A DNA stretch of 7,137 nucleotides from contig JAMOPE010000389.1 in NCBI GenBank assembly GCA_027064785.1, positions 1 through 7,137 on the forward strand, in the 5' to 3' direction. This stretch comes from Geobacteraceae bacterium. GTDB lineage: Bacteria; Desulfobacterota; Desulfuromonadia; Desulfuromonadales; Geopsychrobacteraceae. Made by a program: the position numbers and the translations under genes. Below the pieces are notes generated by a model. That model saw only the letters and a list, made by a program, of their open reading frames with translations. It was not told the DNA's origin and ran no database searches. Shown one piece after another: positions 1 to 4,902 of the stretch (the stretch's first letter is position 1; the number at the start of each line of letters is the position of its first letter).

Positions 1-25
1 GGGACATGTACTTGATACGTGTCCC
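1..25. repeat. REP-like palindromic hairpin, copy 1
   Basis: Arms GGGACATGTA and TACGTGTCCC (1-10 with 16-25) form a 10-bp stem with one G-T wobble and a 5-base loop, CTTGA. A copy with a single substitution, in the loop, lies at 2061-2085, just past typA. The GGGACA...TGTCCC form resembles the extragenic palindromes mobilised by REP-associated tyrosine transposases (Y1 family), but no such transposase is visible here. The element touches the window edge, so its stem may extend further left. No T-run follows it, so it is not a classical terminator. Confidence 0.7.
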
Positions 26-164
26 CTTAAAACGGTTCAGCACTTTGGAGTTGCTCACCCGCTTGCCGCAGGGTTTTTAAGCTGGGGACGTAGCAATGTC
101 CAGATCCCCAGTTTGGCTCCTCGCATAAACTATGTAATAATTAAGTCAGATTGTCCTTATTCCC
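26..164. other. Non-coding spacer upstream of typA, with an imperfect hairpin
   Basis: No credible gene lies here. Bases 79-88 (AAGCTGGGGA) pair with 105-114 (TCCCCAGTTT) in a 10-bp stem with one wobble. An alternative inner pairing is GGAC 86-89 with GTCC 98-101. No T-tract follows, so termination of an upstream plus-strand gene is possible but unsupported. On the minus strand a frame is open from 76 down to the left edge and contains the peptide KVLNRFKGTRIKYMS. It runs straight through the palindrome and is probably a chance reading of a repeated element rather than a gene. Confidence 0.5.
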
Positions 165-193
165 TTGGCTTTCCGAAAGCTTTCTGCCATAAT
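165..193 (+). promoter_or_regulatory. Candidate sigma-70 promoter of typA
   Basis: TTGGCT (165-170, 4 of 6 to the -35 consensus) and CATAAT (188-193, 5 of 6 to the -10) are separated by 17 bases. Transcription would start near 200 and give a leader of about 35 bases. A perfect 6-bp inverted repeat, GCTTTC-C-GAAAGC (168-180), lies between the two boxes and could be an operator. The typA ribosome binding site is AAAGGG at 223-228, six bases before the ATG. Confidence 0.55.
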
Positions 194-234
194 CCCGCTC
201 TTTTGGAAAAATCATTATTTATAAAGGGTTTAGA

Positions 235-2046
235 ATGTCTGAAAAGATAAGAAATATTGCAATTATCGCCCACGTTGATCACGGAAAAACAACCTTGGTT
301 GATGCTATGCTGATTCAGTCGGGAGTTTTCCGCGAGCACCAGGAAATTACCGAACGGGTGATGGACAGTAACGATCTTGAAAAAGAGCGGGGGATCACCA
401 TCCTGTCAAAAAATCTTTCGGTCCAGCATGGTGGATTGAAAATTAATATTGTTGATACTCCCGGTCACGCCGATTTTGGTGGTGAAGTTGAGCGGATTTT
501 GAAAATGGTCGATTCGGTCTTACTCCTTGTCGATGCTTTTGACGGTCCGATGCCGCAGACCCGGTTTGTGTTGAAAAAATCTCTTGATCTGGGACTCAAG
601 CCCATTGTTGTGATTAATAAGATTGATCGTCCCGGGGCACGACCTGAAACCGTTGTCGACATGGTTTTCGATCTGTTCTGTGAATTGCATGCCAATGAAG
701 ATCAACTTGATTTTCCAATTGTCTATGCCAGCGCTAAATTTGGGATTGCCAAGCGCCAATTGGAAGATGAATCTGACAATCTGGAGCCGTTATTTGAAAT
801 GATTGGTGAACGTGTTGATCCCCCCGCCGGTGATCCCTCCGCCCCTTTTCAAATGCTGGTCACTAATATCGATTACAACAAATTTATCGGGCGGACTGCA
901 ACCGGGAAAATAGCAAATGGAACCCTTAAGGCCGGTGAAACTGTGGCCAGGATTGACCATGAGGGAAAAATAAAAACTGGTCGTATCACTAAGTTGCTAG
1001 GATATCAGGGGCTGCAGCAAGTGGAGCTACAAGAGGCTTTTGCCGGGGATATTGTGACCATTGCAGGGTTTGAAAATTTGGGAATCAGTGAAACTTTGGC
1101 TGACGCTGAAAGTCCTGTAGCTCTCCCCTATGTTGCTATTGATGAACCCACGTTGTCGATGAATTTTATCGTCAATAACTCACCTTTTGCTGGACTGGAA
1201 GGTAAGTGGGTCACTTCCCGAAATATTCGTGATCGGTTAATGAAAGAACTCCGTACAAATGTTTCTCTTCGAGTTGAAGATACTGATAATACTGATACTT
1301 TTAAGGTTTCGGGGCGTGGGGAGTTGCATCTTTCTATTCTCATTGAGAACATGCGCCGTGAAGGTTTTGAGCTTTCGGTGTCCAAACCAGAAGTTATTTT
1401 CCGTGAGATTGATGGCGAGCGTTGTGAGCCGATTGAGTATCTCTCCATTGATGTTCCTGAAGAATATCAGGGAACAGTGATTGAAAAACTGGGGAAGCGT
1501 AAGGCCGAAATGACCTCCATGCAGGCGATGGATGGAACCAACCGAATCGAGTTCTTAATTCCGGCCCGCGGTTTGATTGGGTTCAGAACTGAATTTATGA
1601 CTGATACCCGTGGAACTGGAGTGATGAATCACAGCTTTCATGCGTATTCTCCCTATAAGGGCCCCATTGAAGGGCGTAAAAACGGGGTTCTGATTGCATT
1701 GGAGCAGGGGGAAACCGTGGCTTATTCTTTGTTTAATCTGCAGGATCGCGGAGTTTTATTCGTGGGCCCGAATGTTAAAGTTTACGAGGGGATGATTATT
1801 GGTCAGAATGCCAAAGAGAATGACCTGGTTGTTAACTCCTGTCGCGGCAAGAAGCTCACCAATGTCCGTTCTTCTGGAACCGATGAAGCGGTACGGATAA
1901 TACCCCCTAGGATTTTGTCACTGGAGCAGTCGTTGGAGTACATTGCTGATGATGAACTCGTGGAAATCACTCCAAAATCGATCCGTTTACGGAAGCGTTA
2001 TCTGGATGCCAACGAGCGTAAAAAAATGGAGAAAAAAATTAAGTAA
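235..2046 (+). CDS. typA: Ribosome-associated translational GTPase TypA/BipA
   Basis: TypA (BipA) is a translation-factor GTPase that binds the ribosome in place of EF-G or EF-4. It is linked to 50S assembly and to growth at low temperature or under stress. At 603 residues it has the usual family length. The GTPase motifs are all intact: G1 [10 protein letters not shown] (12-21), switch I ERGITI (51-56), G3 DTPGHADF (74-81), G4 NKID (128-131) and G5 SAK (166-168). A beta-barrel domain II follows (about 205-290), then EF-G-like domains III and V and the BipA-specific C-terminal domain, ending in the basic tail [18 protein letters not shown]. The ATG at 235 has an AAAGGG site at good spacing, and no upstream in-frame start is preferable. 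The gene is monocistronic in view, flanked on both sides by near-identical REP-like hairpins, and converges on the regulator gene. No motif is missing. Confidence 0.97.
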   Translation: MSEKIRNIAIIAHVDHGKTTLVDAMLIQSGVFREHQEITERVMDSNDLEKERGITILSKNLSVQHGGLKINIVDTPGHADFGGEVERILKMVDSVLLLVDAFDGPMPQTRFVLKKSLDLGLKPIVVINKIDRPGARPETVVDMVFDLFCELHANEDQLDFPIVYASAKFGIAKRQLEDESDNLEPLFEMIGERVDPPAGDPSAPFQMLVTNIDYNKFIGRTATGKIANGTLKAGETVARIDHEGKIKTGRITKLLGYQGLQQVELQEAFAGDIVTIAGFENLGISETLADAESPVALPYVAIDEPTLSMNFIVNNSPFAGLEGKWVTSRNIRDRLMKELRTNVSLRVEDTDNTDTFKVSGRGELHLSILIENMRREGFELSVSKPEVIFREIDGERCEPIEYLSIDVPEEYQGTVIEKLGKRKAEMTSMQAMDGTNRIEFLIPARGLIGFRTEFMTDTRGTGVMNHSFHAYSPYKGPIEGRKNGVLIALEQGETVAYSLFNLQDRGVLFVGPNVKVYEGMIIGQNAKENDLVVNSCRGKKLTNVRSSGTDEAVRIIPPRILSLEQSLEYIADDELVEITPKSIRLRKRYLDANERKKMEKKIK

Positions 2047-2056
2047 TCGCATGTAT

Positions 2057-2089
2057 TTGAGGGACATGTACTCGATACGTGTCCCTCAA
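2057..2089. repeat. REP-like palindromic hairpin, copy 2 (14-bp stem)
   Basis: TTGAGGGACATGTA (2057-2070) pairs with TACGTGTCCCTCAA (2076-2089): 14 bp with one wobble and a 5-base loop, CTCGA. The 25-base core 2061-2085 matches 1-25 at 24 of 25 positions, in the same orientation. It begins 10 bases after the typA stop codon in a convergent intergenic region, a typical REP location. It may protect or define the typA mRNA 3' end. No U-tract follows on either strand, so it is not a standard intrinsic terminator. Confidence 0.75.
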
Positions 2090-2121
2090 TTACGAAATGA
2101 CGGAAAACCCAATCAAATCAA

Positions 2122-2170
2122 AACCAGCGGGTTGCGGCCCACCTTTCCTGTGTAACGCAGCCCTGCGGTT
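2122..2170. repeat. Long bulged inverted repeat in the typA/regulator convergent spacer
   Basis: AACC (2122-2125), GC (2127-2128) and GGGTTGCG (2129-2136) pair with CGCAGCCC (2156-2163), GC (2165-2166) and GGTT (2167-2170). This gives 14 pairs with one wobble, two single-base bulges (2126 and 2164) and a 19-base loop. A shorter alternative is CGCAG/CTGCG at 2156-2167. It sits 17 bases beyond the regulator stop on the minus strand, so it may help end both convergent transcripts. No T-run is present on either side. Confidence 0.5.
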
Positions 2171-2186
2171 CTCGGTTTAAGGTGTT

Positions 2187-3578
2187 TCACTCATCAGCCT
2201 GCTTCTCCATTCCCAGCCTCTTCATCTTTTCCACCAATGTTGTCCGGTTAATTTTCAACAATTCTGCTGCCCGTGCTTTGACTCCATGGCCTAGAACCAT
2301 CGCCTGGGCAATCATATCCCGCTCAATATCGGCAATGACCCGGTTCATATTAATTCCCCTTGGTGTGACTTGTGGAGGGAATGATGTTGTTTTTGACAAG
2401 CTCTTTCCGATATCAGAAGGCAGGTCCTTGCGTCCGATGATTTGACTGTCGGTCAGGGCAATTGTTCGTTCGATGATATTCTCCATTTCCCGAACATTTC
2501 CCGGCCAATGGTACTCTTCCATCGCCTGCATCGCATCATCACCGATTGTGACCTGTGGTCGCTTCATTTCACGACAGATTTTTTCGACAAAAAAGCGTGC
2601 CAGTTGCGGAATATCACCGCGGCGTTCTTTCAGCGGCGGCAAATGAATTGGAATAACATTGAGGCGATAGTAAAGATCTTCGCGAAATTGCCCAGTTTTT
2701 ACCCGTTCCTGAAGATCGACATTGGTTGCCGAAATGAGACGGATATTGAGATGGATCTTCTGGTTGGAACCGACCCGTTCAAATTCGTGTTCCTGTAGAA
2801 CCCGCAGCAGTTTCATCTGCAACTGTTGTGGCATATCGCCAATCTCATCGAGGAAGATTGTTCCGTGGTTGGCAACCTCGAACTTTCCCGGTGAATCGGC
2901 GATGGCTCCGGTAAATGCCCCTTTGACGTGACCAAAGAGTTCAGATTCCAGCAATTCCGCAGGGATGGCACCGCAATTTATGGCAATAAACGGTTTATCC
3001 TTGCGTGGACTATTGTAGTGGATCGCACGTGCGACCAGCTCTTTTCCCGTTCCTGAGGCGCCAAGAACCAGAATAGTGGAATCGGTCGCAGTGACCTTCT
3101 CCATGCGGGAAAAGACCCGCTGCATGGCCTGGCTGGTGCCGATGATATTGTCGAACCGGTAACGGCCATGGAGCTGCTGTCGCAGATATTTATTCTCCAT
3201 GATCAAACGGCGCTTTTCCAGTGCTTTCTCGATCTGAACTTTCAGTCGGTCGAGGTTGAAAGGTTTGGTAATGTAATCAAGCGCCCCTTCACGCATTGCT
3301 TCAACGGCGGTTTCTGCTGAAGCCTTTCCGGTAATCAAAATGACGCATGTCTCGGGTGAATCGTCCTTCACCCATTTCAGGACATCAATTCCGCTGATCC
3401 CCGGGAGAACCAGATCACTGATGATCAGATCGAAAGAGACATCCTGCAGCAGTTTCAGGGCATGTTCGCCTGAATGGCTGGTCTCAACGGCATACCCGAT
3501 TTTTTTCAACAACAGCGACAGTGCAGTACAGCTTTGTTCATCGTCGTCAATTAATAAAATTTGTGATTTTTCTGCCAT
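2187..3578 (-). CDS. Sigma-54-dependent response regulator, NtrC family
   Basis: This 463-residue two-component regulator should, when phosphorylated, use ATP to open sigma-54 promoters. The receiver domain (about 5-118) has the acidic pocket DDD (11-13), phospho-acceptor Asp55 (SDLVLPG), Thr83 and Lys105 (KPF). The AAA+ domain (about 145-375) has Walker A GASGTGKE (173-180), the sigma-54-contacting GAFTGA loop (220-225), Walker B TIFLDEIGD (240-248), FREDLYYRLNV (298-308) and WPGNVRE (358-364). A Fis-type helix-turn-helix ends the protein (about 420-458, RAAELLKINRTTLVEKMKRLG). The ATG at 3578 is chosen because the receiver starts there and GGAAAA lies just upstream. A longer in-frame start at 3701 would add 41 residues translated from intergenic repeats and is rejected. 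No histidine kinase is adjacent, so partner and regulon cannot be named. Domain order and length are standard. Confidence 0.95.
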   Translation of the reverse strand: MAEKSQILLIDDDEQSCTALSLLLKKIGYAVETSHSGEHALKLLQDVSFDLIISDLVLPGISGIDVLKWVKDDSPETCVILITGKASAETAVEAMREGALDYITKPFNLDRLKVQIEKALEKRRLIMENKYLRQQLHGRYRFDNIIGTSQAMQRVFSRMEKVTATDSTILVLGASGTGKELVARAIHYNSPRKDKPFIAINCGAIPAELLESELFGHVKGAFTGAIADSPGKFEVANHGTIFLDEIGDMPQQLQMKLLRVLQEHEFERVGSNQKIHLNIRLISATNVDLQERVKTGQFREDLYYRLNVIPIHLPPLKERRGDIPQLARFFVEKICREMKRPQVTIGDDAMQAMEEYHWPGNVREMENIIERTIALTDSQIIGRKDLPSDIGKSLSKTTSFPPQVTPRGINMNRVIADIERDMIAQAMVLGHGVKARAAELLKINRTTLVEKMKRLGMEKQADE

Positions 3579-3586
3579 TTGTATTT

Positions 3587-3614
3587 TCCGTTCAGCGGGT
3601 CGGCTTTTAACGGA
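3587..3614 (-). promoter_or_regulatory. Leader hairpin that may mask the regulator's ribosome binding site
   Basis: Read on the minus strand, TCCGTT (3614-3609) can pair with AACGGA (3592-3587) around a 16-base loop. The GGA of the second arm is the best Shine-Dalgarno candidate for the ATG at 3578 (eight bases between them), so the stem would compete with ribosome binding. The stem is only 6 bp, so a regulatory role is a guess. Confidence 0.3.
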
Positions 3615-3816
3615 GAGTCGGAGAGCTAGAGAGGGCGGAGAGGAAACCTTCCTTCCTTTTTTTATCATCAAGTTCTCCAATGCAACCAAAGTCAAGATCA
3701 TTTCTAAGGTTTGAATCCCCTAAATTATTTCGATTTTCCCTGGCGTTCTTGGAGTCTTGGTGGCTCTTTCAAATTTAGTTCTTCTCTCTGTCTTTCCTTC
3801 TCTGTTCCTCTCCGTT
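3609..3816. repeat. Composite element bounded by a 9-bp inverted repeat and purine/pyrimidine tracts
   Basis: AACGGAGAG (3609-3617) and CTCTCCGTT (3808-3816) are perfect inverted copies about 208 bases apart end to end. Inward of the left copy the strand is almost all purine (to about 3646). Inward of the right copy it is almost all pyrimidine (from about 3781). The two ends could therefore form an imperfect long stem. The left tract has three perfect CGGAGAG units (3611, 3619, 3636) with a degenerate TAGAGAG between. No transposase or target-site duplication is evident. Confidence 0.5.
3740..3763. repeat. Tandem degenerate octamers of the CTTGGCGT type
   Basis: Three consecutive 8-base units, CTGGCGTT, CTTGGAGT and CTTGGTGG, follow one another exactly. 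This resembles the short CTTGGCGT/CTTGGCGG intergenic repeats I recall from Geobacter-like and other bacterial genomes, usually read on the other strand as ACGCCAAG runs. It is non-coding and its function is unknown. Confidence 0.5.
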
Positions 3817-3896
3817 GAAATCTATAACGTCATCATTTTGACGAAAATAACATGGACGTCCGGCTATCTCAAGAGATTAGAAGATCACACCACGTA

Positions 3897-3929
3897 TTGA
3901 ACCAAATCATTGTTGTGATATACTGACAA
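3897..3929 (+). promoter_or_regulatory. Extended -10 promoter of the metalloprotease gene
   Basis: TATACT (3919-3924, 5 of 6) is preceded by TG at 3916-3917, giving an extended -10. TTGAAC (3897-3902, 4 of 6) stands 16 bases upstream as -35. Transcription would begin near 3931, only a few bases before the GGAGA ribosome binding site (3936-3940). An imperfect inverted repeat, TTGT (3913-3916) with ACAA (3926-3929), straddles the -10 and could bind a repressor. Confidence 0.55.
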
Positions 3930-3949
3930 GTCAATGGAGACGATTTCTG

Positions 3950-4600
3950 ATGCTGAATGGTCTTAACCCATATTCTCAATATTCCTCTTCACGTGACGCT
4001 GTGGTCGGTTTTCCTCGGGGTGAACGCAGTGCTACCTCCGATTCTGCTGATGGGGCTGAAGAGATTAAGGATATTACCTCACGGGTTCAGTCCTTTCCCG
4101 GGCAAGAGACAACTCAACCCGATGGAACTCCACGTGACGAAATGGAACTGAGCCGGGAGGCTCAGGAAATTCGCGAATTACAGTTACGTGACCGTGAGGT
4201 TCGTGCTCATGAAGCGGCTCATGCCGCCGCTGGTGGTGCGTATGCCGGATCACCGACTTATACGTTTAAGCGTGGAGCGGATGGCCATTCTTACGCTGTC
4301 GGCGGGTCGGTGAGTATCGATATCTCTCCAGTGAAGGGTGATCCGCAGGCAACCTTGCAAAAGGCAGAACAGGTCAGGTCTGCAGCGTTGGCTCCGGCGC
4401 AGCCGTCAGCGCAGGATCTGAAAATTGCCCAGAAAGCTCAGATGATGGCGTCTGAAGCCCGGATAGAAATGGTGCAACAGAATCAGCCTTCCAACCCATC
4501 TTTCGAATCATCACCTATAACTTCCTCCTCAGAGACTCAGAAACAGCCCGATTCTTCAAATATTTCTGCCGGGATCTCCCGACTCGATATCTATTCCTGA
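3950..4600 (+). CDS. Putative HExxH metalloprotease, SprA-related/CJM1_0395-like family
   Basis: This 216-residue hydrophilic protein has no signal peptide or membrane segment, so it is probably cytoplasmic. Residues 1-66 are Ser/Asp/Glu-rich and probably disordered. The conserved core starts with a helix (about 67-94) containing HEAAH (87-91), an HExxH zinc-protease signature. It continues with a Gly-rich stretch GGAYAGSPTYTFKRG (95-109), the strand YAVGGSVSIDISPV (115-128) and the helical segment AALAPAQPSAQDLKIAQKAQ (145-164). The tail (about 177-216) is Ser/Gln/Pro-rich. From memory, this core matches the family annotated as SprA-related or CJM1_0395-type putative metalloprotease, whose substrate and role are unknown. 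The third zinc ligand is not obvious. ATG 3950 follows GGAGA by nine bases. The gene has its own promoter and no operon partner. Family confidence is good, but proteolytic activity is inferred only from the motif. Confidence 0.85.
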   Translation: MLNGLNPYSQYSSSRDAVVGFPRGERSATSDSADGAEEIKDITSRVQSFPGQETTQPDGTPRDEMELSREAQEIRELQLRDREVRAHEAAHAAAGGAYAGSPTYTFKRGADGHSYAVGGSVSIDISPVKGDPQATLQKAEQVRSAALAPAQPSAQDLKIAQKAQMMASEARIEMVQQNQPSNPSFESSPITSSSETQKQPDSSNISAGISRLDIYS

Positions 4601-4613
4601 ACCATTAGAATTT

Positions 4614-4661
4614 ATTTCCCTATAAATCACAAATAAGGTAAATAATAATTTCCCTGTAAAT
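4614..4661. repeat. 14-mer direct repeat ATTTCCCTRTAAAT, two copies
   Basis: ATTTCCCTATAAAT (4614-4627) and ATTTCCCTGTAAAT (4648-4661) differ at one base and are 34 bases apart start to start, roughly three helical turns. Each is itself a weak palindrome (ATTT...AAAT). They could be paired regulator sites for pyc, or weak hairpins at the 3' end of the metalloprotease mRNA. Confidence 0.45.
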
Positions 4662-4749
4662 TGTTGTTTTTGTTGAACTCCCGTGACAAGTATTTTTCAT
4701 CAGATTAGAAAACATACCTTTTGTGATAAAAATAGAACACTATTCTAAC

Positions 4750-4780
4750 TTGACATTTCGCCATAATTATTGCTTCTATT
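4750..4780 (+). promoter_or_regulatory. Candidate pyc promoter (perfect -35, weak -10)
   Basis: TTGACA (4750-4755) matches the -35 consensus perfectly. The best -10 is TCTATT (4775-4780, 4 of 6) at a long 19-base spacing. TATAAA at 4795-4800 is a better -10 but has only TTGCTT (4770-4775) at 19 bases as -35. Either would leave a leader of about 95-115 bases. Confidence 0.35.
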
Positions 4781-4824
4781 TGTTTGCACAAAGCTATAAA
4801 TGTCCGATTTTAAAGAAAAAATTC

Positions 4825-4857
4825 ACTTTGAGTAAATTTTTTTAGCGATCTCAAAAT
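4825..4857 (+). promoter_or_regulatory. Inverted repeat with a possible second pyc promoter
   Basis: ACTTTGAG (4825-4832) and CTCAAAAT (4850-4857) are inverted copies with one mismatch and 17 bases between. They overlap a weak promoter-like pair, TTGAGT (4828-4833) and CAAAAT (4852-4857), 18 bases apart. A dimeric regulator could bind here, or the arms could form a stem in the pyc leader. Confidence 0.3.
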
Positions 4858-4902
4858 TTCACATATTTGTATTTTGACTCTTGCCGATGAAAAGGACTGA
4901 CT

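Larger units (their letters stand above)
3579..3949. other. Divergent repeat-rich intergenic region
   Basis: This 371-base spacer lies between the minus-strand regulator and the plus-strand metalloprotease gene. It contains no supported gene. From left to right it holds the regulator leader, CGGAGAG octamers, a T7 run (3657-3663), an inner inverted repeat AAACCTT/AAGGTTT (3644-3650 with 3706-3712), CTTGG-type octamers and a pyrimidine tract closing a 9-bp inverted repeat. Beyond these are a small stem CGTCA/TGACG (3828-3832 with 3839-3843), a perfect palindrome GGACGTCC (3854-3861) and the promoter of the downstream gene. A TTGACT (3695-3690, minus strand) could be a -35 for the regulator, but I find no matching -10. 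Confidence 0.6.
4601..4902. other. AT-rich intergenic region upstream of pyruvate carboxylase
   Basis: This strongly AT-rich stretch of 302 bases has no supported gene. It contains the 14-mer direct repeat, a perfect TTGACA, a TATAAA (4795-4800), an inverted repeat near 4825-4857 and the pyc ribosome binding site. No GC-rich stem followed by a T-run is seen for the upstream gene. The best weak candidate is AATTT/AAATT (4647-4651 with 4658-4662), followed by a T-rich tract. Confidence 0.6.

Noticed and set aside
166..182. Sigma-54 promoter (TTGGC with GC ten bases after GG) before typA
   Set aside because: Only the GG and GC positions and TTGGC match. The -12 part reads AAGC rather than TTGC and the AC after TTGGC is missing. 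The overlapping sigma-70 boxes fit better.
1657..1670. An identical 14-mer, AAGGGCCCCATTGA, in typA and in pyc (5077-5090)
   Set aside because: Both copies are in frame and encode Lys-Gly-Pro-Ile in conserved protein contexts. Shared codon choice explains the match without any repeat element.
2156..2167. CGCAG/CTGCG stem as an intrinsic terminator for typA or the regulator
   Set aside because: The stem is only 5 bp, has no T-run on either strand, and competes with the much longer pairing at 2122-2170.
3579..3701. A 41-residue N-terminal extension of the response regulator from an ATG at 3701
   Set aside because: The extension is translated from the purine-rich octamer repeats, has no receiver-domain counterpart, and the ATG at 3578 sits exactly where the receiver domain begins, with a GGA upstream.
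3609..3816. A complete insertion sequence or CRISPR array in the divergent spacer
   Set aside because: There is no transposase frame, no target-site duplication, and no regularly spaced identical repeats with unique spacers. Units are degenerate 8-mers in direct tandem.
4874..4879. TTGACT as a pyc -35 box
   Set aside because: A -10 at proper spacing would fall across the ribosome binding site and start codon, which is incompatible with the well-supported ATG at 4903.
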